Shown here piece after piece: positions 8,413 to 16,084 of a DNA stretch of 64,000 nucleotides. The notes below the pieces were generated by a model. The model ran no database searches and had not been told where the DNA came from. It saw only the letters and a program-made list of their open reading frames with translations. A program made the translations under genes and the position numbers. The stretch is from Rhizobium sp. ACO-34A (GTDB lineage Bacteria > Pseudomonadota > Alphaproteobacteria > Rhizobiales > Rhizobiaceae): assembly GCA_002600635.1 (NCBI GenBank), contig CP021371.1, forward strand, positions 1,739,001 to 1,803,000, read 5' to 3'. The first letter of the stretch is position 1; each line of letters begins with the position of its first letter.

Positions 8413-9015
8413 GTGAAGAGCGCATTGATTTTCGGCTGGATGACGGCCGCAGCGGCGTTTGCCGCGATGCCCGCCGTCGCGCAAAGCTCGTGGCAGGCAA
8501 TCGAGAAAATCGAGACATATTCGGTCCGCGGACAGTCCGGTCCCGAGCTTTACGCTTCCATCGGTGAGCGAGGCCCTGTGATCGGCGGCGACGTGCGGGC
8601 GATCGCTCACACGGGGTTCAAGCTCACATGGAGGCGGGATTACCAGCAGCGCGGCGCGTCCTGCGTCCTTGCGAGCGCCGTACCGAAACTCATCATCACC
8701 TACACCCTGCCCAAGCCGGCCAATTCCCTGCCGCCGGCTGTAAAACAGAAATGGGACCGATTCTATGCAGGCATTCAGGCGCATGAGCGCGTGCACGGCG
8801 ATTTCATCAAGGACCTCGTCCACAAGATCGAGGCCGTCTCGGTCGGTCTGACCGTTGCCGACGATCCGGGCTGCAAGAAGATCCGGACCGAGCTGACGGG
8901 CAAGCTGGGTGAACTGTCCCGCGCCGAACGGCAGCAGAGCCGCGATTTCGACCGCGCCGAAATGAGCAACGGCGGCAATGTCCACCAGCTCATTCTTGCG
9001 CTGATCAACGGCTGA
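8413..9015 (+). CDS. Secreted DUF922 protein, putative Zn-dependent protease
   Basis: Product of 200 residues with a cleavable signal peptide (MKSALIFGWMTAAAAFAAMPAVA, cleavage near residue 23). The DUF922 hallmark is the zinc-protease-like motif in QAHERVHGDF (HExxH, about residues 123-127). The family is predicted to be secreted Zn-dependent peptidases but has little experimental support. Two cysteines (RGASCVLA, DPGCKK) could form a disulphide. The start is a GTG at 8413 preceded by AGGGA and a T-tract; no in-frame ATG would keep the signal peptide. It is monocistronic, with a palindrome upstream. Confidence 0.8.
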   Translation: MKSALIFGWMTAAAAFAAMPAVAQSSWQAIEKIETYSVRGQSGPELYASIGERGPVIGGDVRAIAHTGFKLTWRRDYQQRGASCVLASAVPKLIITYTLPKPANSLPPAVKQKWDRFYAGIQAHERVHGDFIKDLVHKIEAVSVGLTVADDPGCKKIRTELTGKLGELSRAERQQSRDFDRAEMSNGGNVHQLILALING

Positions 9016-9109
9016 TGAGCGAAAAACCCGGCCGGATGCTGACCGACTTTTCCGAGGTCACCATTTAGGGCTAGTCTTCTATTCCGGGAGGGCTGGAGAG
9101 CCATAGGGC

Positions 9110-10033
9110 ATGGATCGACTCGATTGCATTCGCATGTTTGTCGCCGTCATGGATACCGGCAGCTTTGCCGCCGGCGCCGTGCGCCTTGGTACCAGCAGCA
9201 GTCAGGCGTCCAAGCTGGTTTCGCGCCTTGAAGGCGATCTTGGCGTACAGCTCATCAAGCGCACCACGCGGGTACTCTCCCCGACCGAGGCGGGCACTTC
9301 CTATTGCGAGAGGGCGAGGGCGCTGCTTGAGGAATTCGACCAGCTCGACGCTTCCGTCCGCAATGTCTCCGCCGCACCCTCGGGCCAGTTGAGAATTGCT
9401 GCGCCGATCACCTTCGGCACCCGGCAGCTTGCCCCGCTGCTCAACATGTTTGCGGAGCAATATCCGGATATCCAGATCGATGTGAGTTTCTCCGACCGGC
9501 CCGTCAATCTGGTGGAAGAAGGTTTCGATGTCGCTGTGCGCATCGGTCGCCCCGCAGACAGCACGCTGATCGCCCGCAGGCTCTGCCCCATCCGCATCGT
9601 GGTTATCGCGTCGCCGGCCTATCTCGCCGGCCATGGGACGCCGACGACGCCGGCGGAACTGGTCGACCACGCCTGCATCGTCGATACCAATTTCCGCGAT
9701 CCCCTTCAGTGGCGGTTCGGGCAGAGGGGCAGGGATGATGTCGTGTCCGTTGCCGTGCAAGGCAGAATGCGGTTTTCCAACGCGGAAGCCTGTCTTTCGG
9801 CGGCGGAGGCTGGGCTGGGCATCGCGCGGGTGCCCAGCTTCGTTGCAGGGGCCGCTCTTGTCGCCGGCAATGTTTCTCCGCTCTTTCCCGGCATGGAGGA
9901 CGAGCCACATGCTCTCTACGCTCTCTATCCTCCCGGCCGCTATCTGGCGGCCAAAGTGCGCGTGCTCGTGGATTTCCTCGCGGACCGTTTTCGCGGAGAA
10001 CCGCCCTGGGATCTCGGCTGGCGCAATTATTAA
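9110..10033 (+). CDS. LysR-family transcriptional regulator
   Basis: Product of 307 residues. The N-terminal winged helix-turn-helix covers about residues 1-60 (MDRLDCIRMFVAVMDTGSF, then LGTSSSQASKLVSRLEGDLGVQLIKRTTR). An effector-binding periplasmic-binding-protein-like domain follows to the end, with the usual LRIAAP and VDVSFSDRPVNLVEEGFDVAVRIG pattern. It is co-directional with, and 109 bases upstream of, a dioxygenase/glutathione-transferase/esterase operon. It is therefore the likely local regulator, although LysR genes are more often divergent from their targets. The inducer is probably an aromatic or quinone, by inference from the neighbours. Confidence 0.93.
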   Translation: MDRLDCIRMFVAVMDTGSFAAGAVRLGTSSSQASKLVSRLEGDLGVQLIKRTTRVLSPTEAGTSYCERARALLEEFDQLDASVRNVSAAPSGQLRIAAPITFGTRQLAPLLNMFAEQYPDIQIDVSFSDRPVNLVEEGFDVAVRIGRPADSTLIARRLCPIRIVVIASPAYLAGHGTPTTPAELVDHACIVDTNFRDPLQWRFGQRGRDDVVSVAVQGRMRFSNAEACLSAAEAGLGIARVPSFVAGAALVAGNVSPLFPGMEDEPHALYALYPPGRYLAAKVRVLVDFLADRFRGEPPWDLGWRNY

Positions 10034-10035
10034 TT

Positions 10036-10068
10036 CCATTTCGGACGCAATTTTCGTCCATCAAATGG
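10036..10068. promoter_or_regulatory. Nested inverted repeat after the LysR gene
   Basis: CCATTT (10036-10041) pairs with AAATGG (10063-10068) and GGACG (10043-10047) with CGTCC (10055-10059). It begins two bases after the LysR stop codon, and a run of six T follows at 10076-10081. It could be the operator for the LysR protein, a weak terminator of lysR, or both. Confidence 0.45.
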
Positions 10069-10101
10069 GATAATATTTTTTATGGAAATGATGCATATCG
10101 A

Positions 10102-10134
10102 TCCCAGACGAATTTCCGTTCGATCTGTCTGGGA
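10102..10134 (+). promoter_or_regulatory. Leader hairpin that covers the ribosome-binding site
   Basis: TCCCAGAC (10102-10109) is a perfect inverted complement of GTCTGGGA (10127-10134), with a 17-nt loop. The right arm contains most of the Shine-Dalgarno GGGAG (10131-10135) for the ATG at 10143. It may be a protein-binding dyad or a translation-masking stem. Confidence 0.45.
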
Positions 10135-10142
10135 GATTTCTC

Positions 10143-11048
10143 ATGGTCGATACCGCTATCAAATCCACCGTCCAACAGGATCCATCCGGCAAGGCCGGCG
10201 CTGTGAACACCGTCAATGACGACCGCTTTGCGATCGGCAAGGTCGTGCTGACCGTCAATGATCTCGATGCCGTCAGCAGCTTCTATCAGGAGTCCGTCGG
10301 TCTTCATCTGTTGAAGGGCGATGCCACTTCGGTCGAGCTCGGTGCCGGCGGCAGGACGCTGCTTGAATTGCGTCGCGATGCATCCGCCCCCCGTCGTTTG
10401 CCGCGCGAGGCGGGGCTTTTCCACACGGCTTTCCTTCTGCCGGCGCGTTCCGATCTCGGACGCTGGATCCGCCATGCGATCGAAACGCAGGCAAGGGTTG
10501 TCGGCGCTTCCGACCACGCGGTCAGTGAGGCGCTTTATCTCTCCGATCCCGAGGGCAACGGTGTCGAAATCTACACCGACCGTCCCATCCTCGAATGGCG
10601 CTGGCGTGACGGGCATGTCCATATGCCGTCCGATCAGCTCGACATCGAGAGCATTCTCGCGACCGCCGGTAATGACCGCTGGAAGGGATTTCCCGATGGT
10701 TCGGTCGTTGGCCACGTTCATCTGCAGGTGGGGGCGATAGATGCCGCCGAGGCCTTTTACAACGGCGTCCTGGGTCTCGACATCACCAGCCGTTATCCGG
10801 GTGGCACCTTTTATGCCGTCAACGGTTATCACCACCATGTGGCGACCAATATCTGGAACAGCCGTGGAGCGGGCCCGCGCAGCTATCCGAGTACCGGGCT
10901 GGAAAGCGTGGAGTTTCTGGCCGGCGCGCGTTTCGCCGATCCCGTACGGGCGCATCTCGGCGCGGATACCGGTGCTGCGGATTTCACAATCGCCGATCCC
11001 TGGGGCACGAAGATCACCTTCGAGACCCGCGAACCCGGCCACAAGTAA
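10143..11048 (+). CDS. VOC-family ring-cleavage dioxygenase (catechol-2,3-dioxygenase-like)
   Basis: Product of 301 residues with two tandem glyoxalase/bleomycin-resistance/dioxygenase modules (about residues 28-145 and 180-295). Candidate metal ligands are in LFHTAF, NGVEIYTD, GHVHLQV and YHHHVATN. The layout matches CatE/MhqO-type extradiol dioxygenases that open catechols or hydroquinones. GGGAG lies 7 bases before the ATG, inside a hairpin. It is the first gene of an operon: 12 bases later comes a glutathionyl-hydroquinone reductase and then a carboxylesterase. The context argues for quinone/hydroquinone detoxification; the substrate itself is not readable. Confidence 0.85.
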   Translation: MVDTAIKSTVQQDPSGKAGAVNTVNDDRFAIGKVVLTVNDLDAVSSFYQESVGLHLLKGDATSVELGAGGRTLLELRRDASAPRRLPREAGLFHTAFLLPARSDLGRWIRHAIETQARVVGASDHAVSEALYLSDPEGNGVEIYTDRPILEWRWRDGHVHMPSDQLDIESILATAGNDRWKGFPDGSVVGHVHLQVGAIDAAEAFYNGVLGLDITSRYPGGTFYAVNGYHHHVATNIWNSRGAGPRSYPSTGLESVEFLAGARFADPVRAHLGADTGAADFTIADPWGTKITFETREPGHK

Positions 11049-11060
11049 GGAGACAGAATC

Positions 11061-12050
11061 ATGCTGGTAGATGGAAAGTGGACAGCCGAGTGGCACCCCG
11101 TTCAAGCGACCGATGCCAAGGGTGGATTCGTGCGGCAGGTCTCGGGTTTTCGCAACTGGGTCACACCCGACGGCAGCACCGGCCCGACGGGCGAGGGCGG
11201 CTTCAAGGCTGAGGCCGGCCGCTATCACCTCTATGTCGCGCTGATCTGTCCCTGGGCCTCGCGCACGCTGATCGGCCGCAAGCTCAAGAAGCTCGAGGAT
11301 GTGATTTCCGTGTCCGTCGTGGAGCCGGCTCTTTCCGCCGAAGGCTGGAAGTTCGGAACCTATCCCGGATCGAACCTCGATACGCTGAATGGCGCCACCT
11401 ACATGCACCAGATCTACACCAGCGCCGACCCGCATTATACCGGCCGCGCGACGGTACCTGTGCTTTGGGACAAGGAGCGCAAGATGATCGTCAATAACGA
11501 GTCGGCCGATATCCTGCGCATGCTGAATACGGGCTTCGGCGACCTCGCGGACGATACCTTCGATTTCTATCCGCAGCCGCTCCGCGATCAGATCGACGCC
11601 TTGAACGACCGCATCTACCCGCGCCTCAACAACGGGGTCTACCGGGCCGGCTTTGCCACGACCCAACTTGCCTATGAGGAAGCGTTCGTGGATGTCTTTT
11701 CCATGCTGGACGAGCTGGAAGACCGGCTCTCCGCCGGTGGACCGTATCTCTTCGGTTCCGCCCTGACCGAAGCCGATATTCGCCTGTTCGTCACGCTGGT
11801 GCGTTTCGATGCTGCTTATTTCGGCCTCTTCAAATGCAACCTGAGGCGGATCGCTGATTATCCCGCGCTGAACGCCTATCTGCACCGCATGCTGGCCGTT
11901 CCGGGTGTCGCTGATACGGTCAACATCGACCATATCAAGCAGGGCTATTATTCGATCAAGGCGCTCAACCCGAACGGCATCGTGCCCGTCGGACCGGATC
12001 TGCCCGGCCTCTATCCGGTTGAACTCGCCACCACCCGTCCCTCCGCCTAA
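11061..12050 (+). CDS. Glutathionyl-hydroquinone reductase (Xi-class GST)
   Basis: Product of 329 residues, the usual length for the YqjG/EcM4/PcpF family. These enzymes remove glutathione from glutathionyl-hydroquinones, regenerating the hydroquinone. The catalytic cysteine lies in LICPWASR at Cys63, the same position as in E. coli YqjG. Other family signatures are WHPVQATDAKGGFVRQ, YTSADPHYTGRATVPVLWD and NNESADILRML. The GST C-terminal helical domain spans about residues 150-300. A strong Shine-Dalgarno (GGAGACAGAATC) separates it from the dioxygenase by 12 bases, so the two are co-transcribed. Confidence 0.92.
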   Translation: MLVDGKWTAEWHPVQATDAKGGFVRQVSGFRNWVTPDGSTGPTGEGGFKAEAGRYHLYVALICPWASRTLIGRKLKKLEDVISVSVVEPALSAEGWKFGTYPGSNLDTLNGATYMHQIYTSADPHYTGRATVPVLWDKERKMIVNNESADILRMLNTGFGDLADDTFDFYPQPLRDQIDALNDRIYPRLNNGVYRAGFATTQLAYEEAFVDVFSMLDELEDRLSAGGPYLFGSALTEADIRLFVTLVRFDAAYFGLFKCNLRRIADYPALNAYLHRMLAVPGVADTVNIDHIKQGYYSIKALNPNGIVPVGPDLPGLYPVELATTRPSA

Positions 12051-12067
12051 CTCTACTGGAAAAGACA

Positions 12068-12682
12068 ATGACGAATTCTGAGGCAAAAGCCCTTGTGATC
12101 TTCCTGCATGGCGTCGGCTCCAACGGTGCCGACCTTGCCGCGCTTGCGCCGGCCATGGCGCCGGCGTTACCCGGTGTCGCGTTCGAATCGCCCGACGGCT
12201 CGCAGCCCTGCGATTTCAACTCCGGCTACCAGTGGTTTAGTGTCGCCGGCGTAACGCCCGAGAATCGTGCCGAGAGGATCCGCGCAGCGCGTGGTGCCTT
12301 CGATGCGGTCGTGAGCGAATCCATCAAAAAGCATGGGTTTTCCGATCGTCTGGATCGGGTGGCTTTTGTCGGCTTCTCGCAGGGCACGATCATGGCGCTC
12401 GATGCCCTCGTTTCCGGCAGGTGGCCGGTCGGTGCGATCGTCGGTTTCTCCGGACGTCTCGCCACTAATGATATCGCGGAAACTGTTCCTTCCGTTCCGG
12501 TATTGCTGCAGCACGGCACCATGGATAGCGTCATTCCCGTCGGGGAGACACAGGACGCCGAAAAACGCCTGAAGGCACTCGGCGTTCCGGTCGAAACGCT
12601 TATCGTTCCGGGCCTCGGGCATTCGATATCTGCTCCCGGTCTCGACAGGGCCAGTGCCTTCCTTGCGGAGCATCTTGCCTGA
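12068..12682 (+). CDS. Phospholipase/carboxylesterase (alpha/beta hydrolase)
   Basis: Product of 204 residues with a complete alpha/beta-hydrolase fold of the YpfH/MhqD-type carboxylesterase family. The oxyanion-side motif is FLHGVGSNGADL. The nucleophile elbow is GFSQG with Ser104. The acid is in LLQHGTMDSVIPV and the histidine in GLGHSIS. It is the third gene after the dioxygenase and glutathionyl-hydroquinone reductase (17-base gap). In Bacillus subtilis the MhqR regulon similarly combines ring-cleavage dioxygenases (MhqE, MhqO) with a hydrolase (MhqD). A hairpin (12699-12720) follows the stop. Confidence 0.88.
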   Translation: MTNSEAKALVIFLHGVGSNGADLAALAPAMAPALPGVAFESPDGSQPCDFNSGYQWFSVAGVTPENRAERIRAARGAFDAVVSESIKKHGFSDRLDRVAFVGFSQGTIMALDALVSGRWPVGAIVGFSGRLATNDIAETVPSVPVLLQHGTMDSVIPVGETQDAEKRLKALGVPVETLIVPGLGHSISAPGLDRASAFLAEHLA

Positions 12683-12698
12683 ATGTGACCGAAGCACT

Positions 12699-12720
12699 GG
12701 AGGGGTGTAGAAACCCCTCC
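12699..12720 (+). terminator. Hairpin after the esterase gene, probable terminator
   Basis: GGAGGGGT (12699-12706) pairs perfectly with ACCCCTCC (12713-12720) around a 6-nt loop, 17 bases past the stop codon. The T-run is displaced (12736-12741), so termination may be inefficient. Confidence 0.5.
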
Positions 12721-12854
12721 TTGAAAGCGCTGACCTTTTTTGGTGCTCTACGGCGTTTAAACTAATCCCCCCAACTCTTGGGGAGTGGATTTGCCCGGTT
12801 TTCCACAACGGTTCGATTGCGGCCAATACCGAACTCCGATATCCTGCACAATTA

Positions 12855-13970
12855 ATGGTTGCCGATTGGGGAGATGCATGCGCCGGCGTGGCGCGGTGTC
12901 CGGCGACCGACAGGCGGCAATATTCCGGCGGGTGGACATTGGGCACGAGGCGGCGACGTCAACGGCAGGAACGGGTAACGCTTCTCGATGTGGCAACCGC
13001 AGCGGGGGTGAGTTCGATCACGGTTTCGAGGGCGCTGCGCAATCCTGAAAAGGTTTCGCCGGCGCTTCGCGAAACCATCATGAAATTCGTCGAGAGCATG
13101 GGCTATGTCCCCGATTTCGCGGCGAGGGCGCTGGCCAGCCAGAACAGCGGAATCATCGGCGTATTGTCGCCGGCGCTGACCAATTATTCCTTCATCGGCA
13201 TCATGCGCGGCATCGAGGATCGTGTGCGCTCGACCGATATGCGCATTCAGTATGCCAACACACACTTCGAACCTGCCGACGAGATAAGGCAGTTGCGGCT
13301 GTTCTTTGCTCAGAACCCGTCGGGGATCATCATCGCGGGCGTTGAAGAACACCCGGATGTCCTGGACCTGCTGCGAAAGGCGCCTTGCCCTGTGGTGCAG
13401 ATCATGGACGTCCATGGCGACCCCGTGGACATGTCGATCGGCATCAGTCACCGCCTCGCGGCGGAGATGGCGACCAACCACCTGATCGAGCGAGGCTTCC
13501 GACGCATCGCATTGTTGGGTGGTCGATGGGATATCCGCAGCCGGCGTCGTTTCGACGGCTACCGCACCGTCATGGAGAAAGCGGGATTATACGACCCGGA
13601 ACTGGTGTTCTCGCTCGATGCGCATACCAGCGTCGGCTTGGGAGGCCATTTGCTCGAACGCCTGCTGCGGCAGGCGCCGGATGCTGATGCCGCATTCTGT
13701 CACAACGACGATATCGCTCTTGGCGTGCTGTTCGAATGCCAGCGTCGCGGCATTCGCTTGCCCGAGGATTTCGGCATCTGCGGGTTCAACGATCTCGAAT
13801 ATGCGAACGTGTCGACGCCGAGCCTGACGACGGTGCGCGTGCCCCGTTACGAGATCGGCTACAGGGCGGTCGACATGATCGTTCGCGCCTCCGGCAGCGG
13901 CAACCAGCCCGAAGCCCAGATCGATCTGGGTTTCCATCTGGTCGAGCGTGAGACGACGGCCCGTTACTGA
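12855..13970 (+). CDS. LacI-family transcriptional regulator (GntR-like)
   Basis: Product of up to 371 residues. The LacI helix-turn-helix reads VTLLDVATAAGVSSITVSRAL, followed by the hinge LGYVPD-like SMGYVPDFAARALA. A type-1 periplasmic-binding-protein domain follows (GVLSPALTNYSFIGIMRGIE, CGFNDLEYANVSTPSLTTVRVPRYEIG). It most resembles gluconate-type regulators. The frame opens at the ATG at 12855, which has no Shine-Dalgarno and would put about 40 residues before the HTH. The TTG at 12939, behind GGTGG, would give the usual ten-odd residues and may be the true start. No sugar-utilisation gene is adjacent, so its targets lie elsewhere. Confidence 0.88.
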   Translation: MVADWGDACAGVARCPATDRRQYSGGWTLGTRRRRQRQERVTLLDVATAAGVSSITVSRALRNPEKVSPALRETIMKFVESMGYVPDFAARALASQNSGIIGVLSPALTNYSFIGIMRGIEDRVRSTDMRIQYANTHFEPADEIRQLRLFFAQNPSGIIIAGVEEHPDVLDLLRKAPCPVVQIMDVHGDPVDMSIGISHRLAAEMATNHLIERGFRRIALLGGRWDIRSRRRFDGYRTVMEKAGLYDPELVFSLDAHTSVGLGGHLLERLLRQAPDADAAFCHNDDIALGVLFECQRRGIRLPEDFGICGFNDLEYANVSTPSLTTVRVPRYEIGYRAVDMIVRASGSGNQPEAQIDLGFHLVERETTARY

Positions 13971-13991
13971 AGCTAGCCTTAACGTTTGGCT

Positions 13992-14516
13992 CTAGCCTTG
14001 CTTGTCGCCGTAGTCGCATCCCTTCTCCGGAGAGAAGTCCACGGTTCCGTCGGCTTTGAAAACCTCCGGATTTTCCGTGTAGACCGGTCCAACCACCAGC
14101 GGCTTCGCCGGCAGTACGCTCTGGTCCATGCTGGAGATCACGGTCGTCTCCAGGGATTGGAGTAGCTTTCCCGCGGCATCGACAATGCGGATCGAGACGG
14201 TATAGGGATGTTCCTTGCGCACGCAGTGAACGGCCGGGCTTTCGAGCGTGACCTTGTCCCAGAAGGGGAAGATCTTCTCCCGAATCCTGAGTGGTTCGCC
14301 TCCCGCCGGGTTCTCGAACGTAGCCTCCGCATAGCTCTCATCAGGCAGGGGGGTGTTGCGGGCAAGGGTCAGCAGATAGGTGGCCCTCGCAACCCGATAG
14401 TTGAAGACAAAGATCTTGCCGGAGATCGCAAGCGGCCCTTCCTCCTCGCGCTGACAGCCTGCCAGCGGCAGAGCGAGGGAAAGCAGAAGCAGGACGCATG
14501 CGGTCCGGGCCGTCAT
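13992..14516 (-). CDS. Lipoprotein of unknown function
   Basis: Product of 174 residues with a lipoprotein signal: MTARTACVLLLLSLALPLAGC, lipobox LAGC at about residues 18-21. The mature protein has two cysteines (AVHCVRKEH, KGCDYG) and no motif I recognise. The frame is open to 14636, but the ATG at 14516 starts the signal peptide and overlaps the stop of the CGNR regulator by four bases (ATGA, 14513-14516). It is therefore second in a translationally coupled pair and presumably shares that regulator's control. Confidence 0.8.
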   Translation of the reverse strand: MTARTACVLLLLSLALPLAGCQREEEGPLAISGKIFVFNYRVARATYLLTLARNTPLPDESYAEATFENPAGGEPLRIREKIFPFWDKVTLESPAVHCVRKEHPYTVSIRIVDAAGKLLQSLETTVISSMDQSVLPAKPLVVGPVYTENPEVFKADGTVDFSPEKGCDYGDKQG

Positions 14517-15061
14517 GGCTGGTCTTCCTTGTGCCTGCGATAGTGCCGGCTCGCCTTCACCCGGTTGCCGCACACAGCCATGTCGCACCACGTCCGGCTG
14601 CGGTTTTTGCTCCTGTCGAGAAACAGCCAGCCGCAATTGCCGCAGATCTTCATACGTTCCGGCTGGGGCGCACTGATCAGCGCCAGCGCGGAGCGCGCCG
14701 TTGCCGCCTCCAGCGATCGTTCGCTCGTTGCCGACCTCAGAGCGTCGGCCGCCGCGTCCAGCAGATCGGCGAGAAGCTGGCGGTTGTCTGTGCCCAGTAT
14801 GCGTCCGCGAAAATAGCGGTCGATCGCCTCGCGCAAGGCGATCAGCGCTCGTCTGTTTTCCGGAGGTGCGGCCACGAGTTCGCCGAACAGCGCCTTCTCT
14901 GCGGAGAAGGTTGAGGCCGCTGTCGCGAAGGCATCCATCTGACCATCATCCGCGAAGCGATCGATGGTGCAGGAGGCATCGAAGCGCAGGATGACGCTGT
15001 TCGCGACATCAAGCGCCAGCGCGCCGCCGGCAAAACGGTGAGGGGTCCAGGTAAAGGTCAT
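14513..15061 (-). CDS. CGNR zinc-finger/ABATE-domain putative transcription regulator
   Basis: Product of 182 residues. The N-terminal ABATE domain (about residues 1-125) begins FAGGALALDVANSV. The C-terminal zinc finger begins KICGNCGWLFLDRSKN, and the cysteines continue in WCDMAVCGNRVKASRHYRR, giving the name-giving CGNR. The family is annotated as stress-induced transcription regulators, although few members have been studied. It is divergent from a LivH-like permease with only 55-58 bases between the starts, and that gap contains a perfect 13+6+13 inverted repeat. Autoregulation and control of the permease are likely by inference. Confidence 0.9.
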   Translation of the reverse strand: MTFTWTPHRFAGGALALDVANSVILRFDASCTIDRFADDGQMDAFATAASTFSAEKALFGELVAAPPENRRALIALREAIDRYFRGRILGTDNRQLLADLLDAAADALRSATSERSLEAATARSALALISAPQPERMKICGNCGWLFLDRSKNRSRTWCDMAVCGNRVKASRHYRRHKEDQP

Positions 15062-15068
15062 GCAAGAT

Positions 15069-15100
15069 TATAACTGGTAAATAGCACTTTACCAGTTATA
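15069..15100. promoter_or_regulatory. Perfect 13-bp inverted repeat, candidate CGNR operator
   Basis: TATAACTGGTAAA (15069-15081), six bases (15082-15087), then TTTACCAGTTATA (15088-15100). It begins eight bases upstream of the CGNR start codon and ends 17-20 bases before the permease start, so it must overlap both promoters. The half-site ACTGGTAAA is the likely recognition element. Confidence 0.75.
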
Positions 15101-15116
15101 AAAATGACGGGAGGAA

Positions 15117-16016
15117 ATGATGGCCTACCTGTTGCAGCAACTGGCGAATGCCGTGCCGATCTCCGCGCTCTACGCGGCCCTCGCGTTTGGTTACGCTCTG
15201 GCATTCGGCATGACGCGCCGTCCGGATATCACCTACGGCGCTCTGTTTGCCTTTGCGGGGCAGGTATTCCTGCTGTTTGCCCATATCGGCTGGAACAGGC
15301 TGTTCCTCATATTGCCGGCCGCGCTGGCGCTCGCGGCTGCCGCTTCGTTTCTCTATACGACCGTTGCCGGCTGGAGCATTGCCCGGCATGTACTGCGCCC
15401 GTTGCATGGTGCGAGCGCCAATGCAGTCATCGTGGCGTCTCTGGCGCTGGTCATCCTGCTGTCGGAAATCATGCGTCTGTCGATGAACAGCCGTGAACTC
15501 TGGCTCTCTCCCTTTCTGAACGTGCGCGTCATCTTCTGGCAGGGGGAGGGAGGCGATGTCGGCCTGACGGTCATACAAATCGGTAGTGTCGTGCTCATGG
15601 CCGGCGTTGTCACTCTGGGGCATCTGCTGTTGGCACGCACGCGTTTGGGTAGGGACTGGCGGGCGGTTGCGGACGATCCTCGGGCCGCGCGCCTTTGCGG
15701 CGTCAATGCCGATGGCGTCTTCATTCTGTCCTATGTGGCCGCGGCATCGATTGCCGCGATCTGCGGCATCCTCGCGACATCCTATTATGGCTCGATGGAT
15801 TTTGCCTCCGGCCTGCTGTTCGGCCTCAAGGTCGTGCTGATCGCCGCGGTCGGCGGTTATTCCGTGCCGTTGAAATCGGCGGCCGGAGCAGCCGTCGTTG
15901 GGCTCTCGGAAACGCTATGGAGCGGCTATGCGCCGATCCTCTGGCGGGATGCCGCGATTATTTCGGCGCTGGTGCTGTTGCTGGTGGCAAGCCGCCGGGA
16001 ACGCGTCATTCCCTGA
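15117..16016 (+). CDS. Orphan LivH-like branched-chain amino-acid ABC permease
   Basis: Product of 299 residues with about eight membrane segments. It carries the LivH-family cytoplasmic loop LGRDWRAVADDPRAARLCGVN, which contacts the ATPase. LivH-type permeases normally work with LivM, two ATPases and a binding protein. None of these is adjacent, so it either borrows partners from elsewhere or has a different role. GGAGG (15110-15114) sits closer to optimal for the second ATG (15120) than for the ATG at 15117, so the protein may start one residue later. It is divergent from the CGNR regulator across a strong inverted repeat. Confidence 0.85.
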   Translation: MMAYLLQQLANAVPISALYAALAFGYALAFGMTRRPDITYGALFAFAGQVFLLFAHIGWNRLFLILPAALALAAAASFLYTTVAGWSIARHVLRPLHGASANAVIVASLALVILLSEIMRLSMNSRELWLSPFLNVRVIFWQGEGGDVGLTVIQIGSVVLMAGVVTLGHLLLARTRLGRDWRAVADDPRAARLCGVNADGVFILSYVAAASIAAICGILATSYYGSMDFASGLLFGLKVVLIAAVGGYSVPLKSAAGAAVVGLSETLWSGYAPILWRDAAIISALVLLLVASRRERVIP

Positions 16017-16084
16017 AAGGCTCTATCTCTTTGTTTTTCGCAATTCCGGACGCAAGGCCGCTGCACACTTTTGCCGGAATTGCT

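Noticed and set aside
10080..12086. 668-codon minus-strand open frame across the dioxygenase and GST genes
   Set aside because: It spans two clear plus-strand genes and their control region. The composition is typical of an antisense frame in GC-rich DNA.
12721..12736. AGCGCT-centred sequence upstream of the LacI-type regulator as its operator
   Set aside because: Only half of the positions are symmetric outside the six-base core; too weak to call.
16040..16083. 10-bp inverted repeat GCAATTCCGG/CCGGAATTGC between convergent permease and moaE genes, considered as a terminator
   Set aside because: 24-nt loop and no T-tract on either strand. It may be a Rho-type end or chance; not called.
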